In this document: in pieces, positions 41,576 to 52,490 of the stretch
Layout of the letters: every line of letters starts with the position of its first letter
How positions within the stretch are numbered: the stretch's first letter is position 1
Assembly: GCF_030813915.1 (NCBI RefSeq)
Contig: NZ_JAUSUJ010000018.1
Location: 88,162-152,161, forward strand
From: Rhodoplanes tepidamans
Lineage (GTDB): Bacteria; Pseudomonadota; Alphaproteobacteria; Rhizobiales; Xanthobacteraceae
Length of the DNA stretch: 64,000 nt
Direction of reading: 5' to 3'
The notes under the pieces: generated by a model
The model's input: only the letters and a program-made list of their open reading frames with translations
What the model was told of the DNA's origin: nothing
Databases searched by the model: none
Program-made: the position numbers and the translations under genes

Positions 41576-43318
41576 TCAGCTCCCGTACAGCCAGGTCGGA
41601 AGCCAAAGCACGATCTCGGGCCAGATGTACATGATCACCATGCACAGGATCACCACGCCCATGTAGGGCATCATGCCGGCGAAGATCTGGTTGATGGTGA
41701 CGTGCGGCGGCGCGACGCCCTTGAGGTAGAAGGCCGACATGGCGACCGGCGGCGACAGGAAGGCGGCCTGCAGGTTCACGAAGACGAGCACGCCCCACAG
41801 GATCGGGTCGATGCCGAAGTGCTTGAGCAGCGGCAGGAAGATCGGCACGAAGATGATGATGATCTCGGTCCATTCCAGCGGCCAGCCGAGCACGAAGATG
41901 ATGGCCTGCGACAGGATCATGAACTGGGTGGGCGTGAGGTCGAGCGACAGCACCCACCGCTCCAGCAGCGCCTGACCGCCCAGCACCGCGAACACGGCCG
42001 AGAACAGCGCCGAGCCGACGAACAGCCAGCACACCATGGCGGTCGTCTTGGCGGTGAGGAACACCGCCTCCTTGGTGCGCTTCCAGTCGAGCGTTCGCGC
42101 GAGCAGCGCCAGGAGAAAGGCGCCGGCCGAGCCGACCGCGGCCGACTCGGTCGCCGTGGTGATGCCGAGCAGGATCACCAGCAGCACCGAGATGCTGAGC
42201 ACGGCGATCGGCAGCACCGACGAGGCGAGCAGCTTGAGCAGCGAGAAGCGCTCCGCGCCCATGCGCCAGTAGTAGCGGACCAGCATCAGGGCGAGCAGCA
42301 CGGCGATCACGGCGTAGGTGACGTAGAAGCCGGTGGCCGGGCCGGACGCCGCCTCGGCCTCCACCGGCGCGGCGCCGCCGAGCGGCTGCAGGCCGAGCGA
42401 CTCGATCTCCTCGGCGGGGGCGCGATGGATGACGACGTACCACCAGACGAGCCCCATCACGGCCGCGCACAGCGCGAGCGGCACCAGGGCGATCAGGAAG
42501 TTGGCGACCAGCGTGCCGTAGCCGATCGGCCGCCCGTCCTCCGTCTTCACGGCGCGGGCGCGGGCCGGCGAGACCAGGGCCGAGACGAAGGTCTTCAGCA
42601 TGTTGGAGGAGTAGACGCTCCGCAGCCGGTCGACCCAGGCCGGCACCGGCACGCGGGTCTGGTCCGGCGGCAGCGGCGGCGCCAGCGACGGCTGGATGAT
42701 GGCCCGGCCGACGATGTAGGCGATGTAGAGGGTCGCCAGGAAGAAGCCCGGAAACATCGCGGCGGCGTAGAGCTTCACCACCGACTGCCCGGCGACCGCC
42801 GCGTAGACGATGATCATCACCGACGGCGGGATCAGGATGCCGAGCGTGCCGCCCGCCGTGATGACGCCGGCGGCGAGCTTGACGTCGTAGCCGGCGCGCA
42901 GCATGGGGCCGAAGGCGATGACGCCCATCAGCACCACGACGGCGCCGACGAGGCCGGAGGCCAGCCCCCAGAAGGCGCAGACGATCAGGGTGGCGACCGC
43001 GAGCGAGGCCGGCAGCCGGCTGAACGACAGCTGCACGCTGTAGAACATCTTGTCGACCAGGGCGCCGCGCTCCATCACGTAGCCCATCAGCACGAAGAGC
43101 GGGATGGAGATCAGCACGTCGTTGGTCATGGCGCCGTAGGTGCGCTGGACCATCAGGTCGAACACCCGGTTGTCCCACCAGAACTGGGTCGGATCCCAGA
43201 AGGCGTAGAAGCCGAAGAAGATGCCGAGCCCCATCAGGGTGAAGGCGGTGGGGAAGCCCATCATGATGGCGACCACGATGAGCCCGAGCATCAGGAGCCC
43301 GAGGGCCGGATCACTCAT
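41576..43318 (-). CDS. TRAP transporter large permease (DctM-type)
   Basis: This is the ion-coupled channel subunit of a TRAP importer, here 580 aa against ~430 for standard DctM. It starts MSDPALGLLMLG and has repeated hydrophobic helices with SGLVGAVVVLMGVI, the AGGTLGILIPPSVMIIVYAAV motif and a second ITTATESAAVGSAGAF module. A hydrophilic loop plus extra helices of ~150 residues is inserted between ~residues 240 and 390, a feature of some alphaproteobacterial TRAP systems. It overlaps the small permease gene (ATGA) and belongs with the DctP gene upstream on the same strand. Confidence 0.93.
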   Translation of the reverse strand: MSDPALGLLMLGLIVVAIMMGFPTAFTLMGLGIFFGFYAFWDPTQFWWDNRVFDLMVQRTYGAMTNDVLISIPLFVLMGYVMERGALVDKMFYSVQLSFSRLPASLAVATLIVCAFWGLASGLVGAVVVLMGVIAFGPMLRAGYDVKLAAGVITAGGTLGILIPPSVMIIVYAAVAGQSVVKLYAAAMFPGFFLATLYIAYIVGRAIIQPSLAPPLPPDQTRVPVPAWVDRLRSVYSSNMLKTFVSALVSPARARAVKTEDGRPIGYGTLVANFLIALVPLALCAAVMGLVWWYVVIHRAPAEEIESLGLQPLGGAAPVEAEAASGPATGFYVTYAVIAVLLALMLVRYYWRMGAERFSLLKLLASSVLPIAVLSISVLLVILLGITTATESAAVGSAGAFLLALLARTLDWKRTKEAVFLTAKTTAMVCWLFVGSALFSAVFAVLGGQALLERWVLSLDLTPTQFMILSQAIIFVLGWPLEWTEIIIIFVPIFLPLLKHFGIDPILWGVLVFVNLQAAFLSPPVAMSAFYLKGVAPPHVTINQIFAGMMPYMGVVILCMVIMYIWPEIVLWLPTWLYGS

Positions 43319-44022
43319 GTGTTCACGTCTCCCCCCATGCCGCGCTGGCGCGCGGTCTCGTCGATCTTGTGGGCCCGGGCGATCGCCGACTTCCGGACCT
43401 CCTCGTCCACGTATTCGCTGTGCTCGAGCTGCTCCTCGACGACGTCGAGCTCGCTGACGTCCTTCAGCCGTGGCGGCCACGCGCCGCTCTTCAGGCAGAC
43501 GACGCAGCGCAGCATCTCGGCGAAGCCCTGCATCAGCACCAGCGCGCCGGCGATCGGGATGACGGTCTTGAACGGATAGACGGGCGGCCCGTCGGCCGTG
43601 ACGTTGGAGTGCTCGAGGATGCGCCAGGAGTCCTGCGCGTAGTGCCAGCCGGCATAGACCAGCGCGGCGATGCCGGGCAGGAAGAACAGCACGTAGAGGA
43701 TCAGGTCGAGCGTCGCCTGGGTGCGCGGCTTCAGCGAGCCGTAGATGAAGTCGCCGCGCACGTGCGAGTTCTGCGCCAGCGTGTAGGCGCCGCACAGCAT
43801 GAACACGGTGCCGTACAGCATGTTGTTGAGATCGAAGATCCAGGCGGTGGGCGCGTTGAGGAGGTAGCGCTTGCCCACCTCGACCACCACCACGGTCATC
43901 AGGACGATGATCAGCCAGGCCGCGGTCTTGCCGACCAGCGTGCTGATCAGGTCGGCGATGTAGAGGACGCGCTGGACCGGCTTGGCGCGCCGGATGGCCC
44001 GGGTGGACGCTTGCATCGACAT
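43315..44022 (-). CDS. TRAP transporter small permease (DctQ-type)
   Basis: This 235-aa protein has four main transmembrane helices (including AWLIIVLMTVVVVEVGKRYL and MLYGTVFMLCGAYTLAQ with HVRGDFIYGSL), the DctQ core, plus a charged C-terminal tail of ~60 residues that is longer than usual. It forms the membrane complex with the large permease, whose start overlaps its stop. An ATG two codons downstream could also start translation. The substrate-binding gene is ~150 bases upstream. Confidence 0.9.
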   Translation of the reverse strand: MSMQASTRAIRRAKPVQRVLYIADLISTLVGKTAAWLIIVLMTVVVVEVGKRYLLNAPTAWIFDLNNMLYGTVFMLCGAYTLAQNSHVRGDFIYGSLKPRTQATLDLILYVLFFLPGIAALVYAGWHYAQDSWRILEHSNVTADGPPVYPFKTVIPIAGALVLMQGFAEMLRCVVCLKSGAWPPRLKDVSELDVVEEQLEHSEYVDEEVRKSAIARAHKIDETARQRGMGGDVNT

Positions 44023-44174
44023 GGGCGGGACCGCTCGGCGCGGGGCGATCGGGGGCGTGAACCGTCCGGCGCGCCGCGGACGGTACGTCGTCTGGCCGGC
44101 GCCGGGGCCGGCACCGGCCGGTCACCCGCGCGGAGCGGCCTCCGCGGACGGAGGCCGCTCCGGCGCGGCATCCG

Positions 44175-45356
44175 TCAGGTCGGCTGCTTCGCCACGCCGG
44201 AGGCGCCGAAGTAATGGTCGAACGCCATGCGGCGGTTCACCACCGTGTCGTTCTCCCACTGCGTGGCGCGCTGGGCGAACTGGCGCTGCGACTCGAGAAT
44301 CTCCTTGAACATCGGGTTCTCGGCGGCCTTCTTCTTCACCACGTCGTCGTAGACCTCGAGCTGCCGCTTCAGCACGGCGTCGGGGGTCTTGTAGAAGCGG
44401 ACCTTGTCCTTCTGCTGCATCTCGACATAGTCCTTGGAGTAGCGGTCGATCGCCTTCCACGACATGTCGGCCGACGCGGCCTCGACCGCGTTGGCGATGA
44501 TGGCCCGCATCTTCTCCGGCAGCGCCTCGTACCGGCCCTTGTTGAACAGCACCTCGAACTGCTCGGCGTTCTGGTGATAGCTCTGCAGCATGCAGACCTT
44601 GGAGACGTCGGGGAAGCCGAGCACCCGGTCCGAGGAGGCGTTGTTGAACTCGGCGGCGTCGAGCAGGCCGCGGTCCATGGCCGAGACGATCTCGCCGCCG
44701 GGCAGCGCGTTGACGGCCATGCCGAGCCCCTGGAACACGTCGATCGAGATGCCGACGGTGCGGAACTTGAGGCCCTTCATGTCGTCGACCTTGGCGACCG
44801 GCTTCTTGAACCAGCCGAGCGGCTGGGTCGGCATCGGGCCGTAGGGGAACGACACAACGCTGGCGCCGATCGAGTCGTAGAGCTTGGCGAGCAGTTCCTT
44901 GCCGCCGCCGTACTTGTGCCAGGCGAGCAGCATGTTGGCGTCCATGCCGTAGCCCGGGCCGGAGCCCCACAGGGCGAGCGCGGTCTGCTTGCCGTAGTGA
45001 TAGACCATGACGCCGTGACCGCCGTCGAGGGTGCCCTTCGACACCGCCTCGAGCAGGCCGAAGGCGGGCACCACGGCGCCCGCCGGCAGCACCTCGATCT
45101 TCAGGTCGCCACCGGTCATGTCGTTGACCTTCTTGGCGAAGTCGAGGGCGTATTCGTGGAAGATGTCCTTCGACGGCCACGTGCTCTGCCAGCGCATCGA
45201 GACCGGGCCGGTCGACTGGGCGACCGCCGGGGCGGCGACCGTGGCGGCGGCGCCGGCCGCGCCGGCGGTCAGCAGGAATTTTCGCCGCGTCGCGGCTTTC
45301 GCCGACGACGCCGAGGCGGAAGCGGGGGGAGAATGGCGGGAATCCTGACGGGACAT
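44175..45356 (-). CDS. TRAP transporter substrate-binding protein (DctP-type)
   Basis: This 393-aa periplasmic binding protein starts MSRQDSRHSPPAS and has a Tat-like signal TRRKFLLTAGAAGAAAT cleaved near AVAQS. The mature domain includes VSMRWQSTWPSKDIFHEYALDFAKKV, PAGAVVPAFGLLEAVSKGTLDGGHG, and the conserved arginine region GLKFRTVGISIDVFQGLG that salt-bridges an organic acid. The likely ligand is a carboxylate, such as a keto acid or mannitol-like polyol; it cannot be fixed. AGGAGGAAACG lies before the ATG. It heads the dctP-dctQ-dctM unit. Confidence 0.92.
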   Translation of the reverse strand: MSRQDSRHSPPASASASSAKAATRRKFLLTAGAAGAAATVAAPAVAQSTGPVSMRWQSTWPSKDIFHEYALDFAKKVNDMTGGDLKIEVLPAGAVVPAFGLLEAVSKGTLDGGHGVMVYHYGKQTALALWGSGPGYGMDANMLLAWHKYGGGKELLAKLYDSIGASVVSFPYGPMPTQPLGWFKKPVAKVDDMKGLKFRTVGISIDVFQGLGMAVNALPGGEIVSAMDRGLLDAAEFNNASSDRVLGFPDVSKVCMLQSYHQNAEQFEVLFNKGRYEALPEKMRAIIANAVEAASADMSWKAIDRYSKDYVEMQQKDKVRFYKTPDAVLKRQLEVYDDVVKKKAAENPMFKEILESQRQFAQRATQWENDTVVNRRMAFDHYFGASGVAKQPT

Positions 45357-45667
45357 GACTTCGTTTCCTCCTGGGATCTTGGAACGGCGGCCTCGTTTCG
45401 GGCCGTCTTGGAGCGTGGACCGCTCGTTGTCCGACAGGCGGATCCGTGGACGCGGGGCCGTCGGTTGCGCGGCAGTGTGGCCGGTTCCCGGCGCAACCTC
45501 AAGGGCGAACCCGTCGAACTTTAGGTGCAATTCCGGACCGTCGACCGGCGCCCCGGCGGCCGGCCGGGTGCCCGCCGGGACGTGAAAACGCCTGCTTTGG
45601 CGCCGATGCAGGCGCCCGTCCCGCGGGCGCCGTGCCGGCGCGCGCCCGCCCCCACCGGAGCCGTCCC
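45357..45667. other. Divergent region, TRAP operon / ABCD exporter
   Basis: These ~310 GC-rich bases show no gene, no clear terminator and no recognised operator. They must contain the promoters of both flanking genes. Confidence 0.3.
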
Positions 45668-47413
45668 GTGTCCCGCCTGATCGCCGCCCTCGCCGTCGTG
45701 TGGCGCCTCGCCGCACCCTATTTCCGCTCGGAGGACCGCTGGGCCGGCCGTGCCCTCCTGGCCGCCGTGATCGCCATCGAGCTCGCCATCGTCGCCATCA
45801 CGGTGATGATCAACCAGTGGAACGCCCGCTTCTACAACGCCCTGCAGGAGCGCGACTGGACGAGCTTCGTGTCCGAGCTGGTGTTCTTCTGCGCGCTGGC
45901 CGCGGCCTTCATCGTGCTCGCCGTCTATCAGCTCTACCTGAACCAGTGGCTGCAGATCCGCTGGCGGCGCTGGATGACCGACCGCTATCTCTCCCACTGG
46001 CTGGAGGACGCCAACCACTACCGCATGCAGCTGCTCGGCGACGCCGCCGACAATCCCGACCAGCGCATCGCCGACGACATCAACCTGTTCATCGACCGCG
46101 GCCTGTCGATCGGGCTCGGCCTGCTCAGCTCGGTCGTCACCCTGGTCTCCTTCGTCGCCATCCTGTGGAACCTGTCGGCGCAGGCGCCGCTGCAGATCGG
46201 CGGCACGGTCTGGAGCATCCCCGGCTATCTGGTCTGGGCCGCGCTCCTCTACGCGATCGCCGGCACGGCGCTCACCCATCTGATCGGCCGTCCGCTGATC
46301 CCGCTGAACTTCCAGCAGCAGCGCTACGAGGCCGACTTCCGCTTCCATCTGGTGCGGGTGCGCGAGAACGGCGAGCAGATCGCCCTGCTGGCCGGCGAGC
46401 CCGCCGAGAAGGCCCGCCTGCTCGACCGCTTCGCGGCCGTGATGAGCAACTGGTACGCGATCATGATCCGGCAGAAGAAGCTCACCTTCTTCACGGCCGG
46501 CTATCGCCAGGCCTCGACCGTGTTCCCCTTCGTGGTGATGTCGCCGGCCTATTTCGCCAGCGTCATCAATCTGGGCGCCCTGATGCAGGCGGCCGACGCC
46601 TTCGCCAACGTGCAGACGGCGCTCTCCTTCTTCGTCACCTCCTACCGCACGATCGCCGAATGGAAGGCGGTGGTCGACCGCCTCGACGGCTTCGACCGGT
46701 CGATCGCGGCCGGCCGCGCCGTGGCCGCGGGACCGGCCACCATCGCGGTGACGCCGCGGGCGGAGGCGGACCGGATCGCCGCCGGCTCGCTCGCGGTTCG
46801 GCTGCCCGACGGCCGGGCGCTGGTGAGGGCGGACGCGCTCGGCCTGCCGGCCGGCGAGCGCGTGCTGGTGAACGGCCCGTCGGGCTCGGGCAAGTCGACC
46901 CTGTTCCGGGCGCTCGCCGGGATCTGGCCGTTCGGCGACGGCACCGTCGCGGTGCCGGAGGGCAAGAGCGTGATGGTGCTGCCCCAGCGGCCCTATCTGC
47001 CGGTCGGCCCGCTCGCCGCCGCGGTCAGCTATCCGGGCCTGCCGGACGCGTTTCCACGCGACACCGTGGCCGAGGTGCTGGGCGCCGTCGGCCTGCCCGG
47101 GCTGGTGCCGCGGCTAGACGAGGAGGCCCACTGGGGCCGCATGCTGTCGCTCGGCGAGCAGCAGCGCGTCGCCATCGCCCGCGCCATCCTGCACGCCCCC
47201 GACTATCTGCTCCTGGACGAGGCGACCGCCTCGCTCGACGAGCCGTCGGAGGCGGCCCTCTATCGTCTGCTGCGCGAGCGGCTGCCCGGCACCGCGCTGA
47301 TCTCGATCGGCCACCGCTCGACGCTGGACGCCCTGCACGACCGCCATCTGGTGCTGGAGCGCGAGGGCGACGGCCACGCGGTGCGCGAGCGCACCCTGAC
47401 GCCGGCCCAGTAG
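45668..47413 (+). CDS. ABC transporter, fused permease-ATPase (ABCD/YddA-SbmA-like)
   Basis: This 581-aa protein joins an SbmA/BacA-like membrane domain (~1-330, with helices near 25-50, 70-95, 150-180, 195-215 and 285-305; motif INQWNARFYNALQERDW) to a C-terminal ATPase. The ATPase shows Walker A NGPSGSGKSTLFRAL, the signature-like LSLGEQQRVAIARAIL and Walker B YLLLDEATASLDEP. It starts at a GTG after an arginine-rich leader. The family includes YddA and vitamin B12/peptide-type transporters; the cargo is unknown. It stands alone between the divergent TRAP operon and a convergent porin gene. Confidence 0.9.
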   Translation: MSRLIAALAVVWRLAAPYFRSEDRWAGRALLAAVIAIELAIVAITVMINQWNARFYNALQERDWTSFVSELVFFCALAAAFIVLAVYQLYLNQWLQIRWRRWMTDRYLSHWLEDANHYRMQLLGDAADNPDQRIADDINLFIDRGLSIGLGLLSSVVTLVSFVAILWNLSAQAPLQIGGTVWSIPGYLVWAALLYAIAGTALTHLIGRPLIPLNFQQQRYEADFRFHLVRVRENGEQIALLAGEPAEKARLLDRFAAVMSNWYAIMIRQKKLTFFTAGYRQASTVFPFVVMSPAYFASVINLGALMQAADAFANVQTALSFFVTSYRTIAEWKAVVDRLDGFDRSIAAGRAVAAGPATIAVTPRAEADRIAAGSLAVRLPDGRALVRADALGLPAGERVLVNGPSGSGKSTLFRALAGIWPFGDGTVAVPEGKSVMVLPQRPYLPVGPLAAAVSYPGLPDAFPRDTVAEVLGAVGLPGLVPRLDEEAHWGRMLSLGEQQRVAIARAILHAPDYLLLDEATASLDEPSEAALYRLLRERLPGTALISIGHRSTLDALHDRHLVLEREGDGHAVRERTLTPAQ

Positions 47414-47472
47414 CTCGGACGGACCTCCGGCGGCGGTCCGCACCGCCGCACGGACCCGCACGGCCCTCCATG

Positions 47473-47502
47473 AAAAAGGGGCGGCGCCGATGGCGCCGCC
47501 CC
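47473..47502 (-). terminator. Rho-independent terminator of the porin gene
   Basis: On the minus strand a perfect 11-bp stem GGGGCGGCGCC/GGCGCCGCCCC with loop ATC is followed by TTTTT, 25 bases after the porin stop. Confidence 0.92.
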
Positions 47503-47527
47503 GAGAGGCATTCGATGGAGGAGGTTC

Positions 47528-48502
47528 TTACTTCAAGCTGTCGAGCGTCAGGTCGGCCTTGAGCGAGATCACGTAGGCCTGGCCGCACCACTTGGAGGCG
47601 AGGCTGCCGGTGTTGATCAGGCTGTAGGCGGACGGATCGAACGTGGCGGTGTGGTCGCCCGTGATGGCGTTGCAGTCGCCCTCGGAGAGGTCGGTGTCGT
47701 AGTAGCGCAGGTCGACCGTGAACACCTTCCAGGTCAGGCCGATGCCGACGTTCCAGGTGGTGTAGTCGGGCAGCGCGACGCCGAGCGGGAAGAAGCCGTT
47801 GCCGTAGAACGAGTCGGTGGTGCCGAGCCAGTAGTGGCCGACCTCGCCCGACACGTACATGCCGAAGCCGGTCGGCAGCCAGTTCGACGGGGCGGTCAGC
47901 TTGATGTTGCCCGACAGGTACTGGGCGTCGAAGCCGAAGTTGAGCCAGTTGTCGTCGTAGTAGAACGCGGCGCCGACCGCGACGTTCGGGCTGAACGTGT
48001 AGGTGGCCTTCGCGTAGTACTCGAGGAAGCTCAGGTCCTTCTTGATGACGTTGCCGTTCTGCAGCGGCGCCGTGCACCCGGTGGCGAGCCCGGCCGTGTC
48101 GATCGGCGTGTTGAAGCACTGGCCGCCCGGATAGTAGTAGTACCAGACGCCGAAATCGAGCGCGAGGGCGCCGAAGGTCGGCCGGATGCCGCCGTAGATG
48201 TCGATCTCGGCGTCCGCGTTGTTGGCGAAGTTGATGCTCCAGCCGCCGATGCCCGCGTAGAGCTGCAGGTTCGAGTTCACGTTGTAGCGCGGCTCGAAAT
48301 AGGCGTTCACCGACGGACCGCGGTCCGACTGCGAGATGCCGCGGAAATTGTAGTCGGAGTAGATGCCGGCGCCGAACGCCAGATCCCACGGATTGGTGAC
48401 GACCGGCGCGACGATCGGCGGCGCCTTCACGGCCATGTCGGCGGCGAACGCCGAGCCGGCCAGACAGGTGATGGCGACCGTAGCCAGAGCGATCTTCTTC
48501 AT
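47528..48502 (-). CDS. TorF-family putative porin / outer-membrane beta-barrel
   Basis: The 324-aa product has a signal peptide (MKKIALATVAITCLAGSAFAA) and a mature part made of alternating amphipathic strands rich in Tyr, Trp, Phe and Asn (DLAFGAGIYSDYNFRGISQSD, LYAGIGGWSINF, GVWYYYYPGGQ). It ends ISLKADLTLDSLK. The opening FRGISQSDRGPS is typical of the TorF/Gcw_chp outer-membrane family. A cysteine pair (QCFNTP, GCTAP) may close an extracellular loop. It probably forms a small channel or ligand-binding barrel. The ATG follows AAGGGGGCTCAG and an AT-rich upstream region. Confidence 0.88.
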   Translation of the reverse strand: MKKIALATVAITCLAGSAFAADMAVKAPPIVAPVVTNPWDLAFGAGIYSDYNFRGISQSDRGPSVNAYFEPRYNVNSNLQLYAGIGGWSINFANNADAEIDIYGGIRPTFGALALDFGVWYYYYPGGQCFNTPIDTAGLATGCTAPLQNGNVIKKDLSFLEYYAKATYTFSPNVAVGAAFYYDDNWLNFGFDAQYLSGNIKLTAPSNWLPTGFGMYVSGEVGHYWLGTTDSFYGNGFFPLGVALPDYTTWNVGIGLTWKVFTVDLRYYDTDLSEGDCNAITGDHTATFDPSAYSLINTGSLASKWCGQAYVISLKADLTLDSLK

Positions 48503-48892
48503 CTGAGCCCCCTTCCCCCTTGCGAGCCGCACCGGGCTGCTGCGCTCGCCTGAACCCCCACTCGCTGCCCCGTCGTTCCCCAGACGGGTACAGATCGTGT
48601 TTTATAAACTCACACGGGATACACGCATCGCAAGGTAAATCGCGCAGCAATTGCCGCTTAAATAGGCAACCCTGATAGGTTCGCGTGGCGCGTTGCATTT
48701 TGGTCACAATGTGGCCGTGTGGCCCGCCCGACCGGGTCATTTCCCTAGTCCCGTCAGATGGGTCGCTCGTCGCGGCCCCATCGCGGGACGGCGAAATTGC
48801 GGCCGTGCCGCGTCCCGCCCGACCCGCCGCCGAATCGAAAAAGGGCCGCCCGCGAGGGCGACCCTTTCCGACAGGCCGGACCGGCGCGGCGG
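48503..48892. other. Intergenic region upstream of the porin, with the malate synthase terminator
   Basis: No gene is present. Between about 48590 and 48720 the sequence is relatively AT-rich (TTTATAAACT near 48602) and likely holds the porin promoter on the minus strand. At its right end lies the malate synthase terminator. Confidence 0.55.
48838..48864 (-). terminator. Rho-independent terminator of malate synthase
   Basis: On the minus strand GGGTCGCCC-TCGC-GGGCGGCCC is followed by TTTTT (one mismatched pair in the stem), ~29 bases after the stop codon. Confidence 0.9.
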
Positions 48893-51292
<2,400 letters not shown>

Positions 51293-51317
51293 GGGACCTC
51301 TTCGTTGGCCTACTGTC

Positions 51318-51977
51318 TTACGGACTCGGTTGCTCGATCTCGCCGGCCGCGACGGCGGCGGCGGGCGGCGGGGAAACGCTCACGTCCTCCGGCGTCGCCG
51401 CGGCGACGGGCGCCGGCGCGGCAGCGGCCGGCGGGGACGCCGGACGACGGACGATACGGCGCGGTTTCGGCGCCGGTTTGACGGCCGCGGGCGGCGCCGC
51501 CTCGGCGACCGGCGGAGCGACCGGCGCGGGCGCCGGAGCCGGAGCCGGAGCCGTCACGCGCTTGCGCGGCGCCGCGGCCTTGCGGGCGGGCTTCGCGGCG
51601 GACGGCTTGCCGACCGTGCTCTTGCGCACCGTGGTCTTCTTGGCGGCGGGCTTGCGCGCCGTCGTCTTCTTGGCGGCGGCCGGCTTGCGGGCGCTCGTCG
51701 CGGCCGGCTTGCGCGCCGTGGTCTTGCTGGTCGTGGCCTTGCTGGTCGCGGTCTTCTTGGTCGCCGCCTTCTTGGTGGCGGTCGTTTTGGCCGCCGGCTT
51801 CTTGGCCGCGGTCTTCTTCGCGGTCGCCGTCTTGGCGGCGGGCTTGCGTGCGGCAGGCGCCTTCTTCACCGCGGCCTTCTTCACCGCGGCCTTCTTGGCC
51901 GTCGGCGCCTTGGCGGCGGCCTTGGCCGGCTTCTTGGCCTTCGGCTTCGCGGCGGACTTCTTCGCTGTCTTCGCCAT
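51318..51977 (-). CDS. Histone H1-like Lys/Ala/Pro-rich DNA-binding protein
   Basis: The 219-aa product starts [19 protein letters not shown] and is built of KKAA, AKKP and RKPAA repeats through residue ~145, then a Pro/Ala/Val-rich acidic tail. It has no globular domain. Such proteins resemble the eukaryotic H1 tail and bacterial AlgP/HctB-type proteins and probably coat DNA or RNA. The ATG follows GGGAG, 8 bases upstream. The gene ends 25 bases before the ATG of the malate synthase, whose N-terminal arm has the same composition, suggesting co-transcription and possibly shared origin. Confidence 0.85.
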   Translation of the reverse strand: MAKTAKKSAAKPKAKKPAKAAAKAPTAKKAAVKKAAVKKAPAARKPAAKTATAKKTAAKKPAAKTTATKKAATKKTATSKATTSKTTARKPAATSARKPAAAKKTTARKPAAKKTTVRKSTVGKPSAAKPARKAAAPRKRVTAPAPAPAPAPVAPPVAEAAPPAAVKPAPKPRRIVRRPASPPAAAAPAPVAAATPEDVSVSPPPAAAVAAGEIEQPSP

Positions 51978-52490
51978 GATGGTGCTCCCGATCTCGGCTG
52001 GGCTCGACGTTACGGCATGGCCTGGATCATCGGACGACGAGAAGAACCGTGCGGGGACGCGGACGACATCACGGCGCTCCTGTCGGGCACACCGGATTCG
52101 ACCATTCCGCGATGCTCCATGGCCATCTGCGCTGATCCCCCGGTCGTCCGACCGAGGTGCTCGATCGGCATGCGCGACCGGGATTGCGAAGCCCGCGGCG
52201 ATCCGCTGGAGGAGCCGAGCATGTCGGCGACGATCGCATCGGGCGTGGTCTTCTCGATATTCACGATCTTGCGCTCGCGCAACCGATTCGCCAACTCGCG
52301 GCCGGCCTTTCATGACCGGTGCGGTCGTGAGCGAACGACTGCGCGCGCGTCATCTTTCACGACGACGCTCCGCTTGCAAAGCATTTCGTGCGGTTTCCGC
52401 GCATGACCGGCGTCGCATCGGCGCGGCACTGCCGCTTTCGAACCGCTCCAGACGAGACGCGGCCGCGCCGGCGGCGGCGCGGCGCGACGC
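51978..52490. other. Intergenic region between the H1-like gene and glcF
   Basis: This stretch of ~510 bases is somewhat less GC-rich than its flanks, especially 52010-52290. It likely holds the promoter of the H1-like/malate synthase unit on the minus strand. A TTG-started frame of 94 codons (52010-52294) has no signal, motif or ribosome site and is not called. Confidence 0.4.

Noticed and set aside
52010..52294. 94-codon frame with a TTG start between the H1-like gene and glcF
   Set aside because: It has no ribosome site, motif or composition typical of the neighbouring genes; kept as intergenic.
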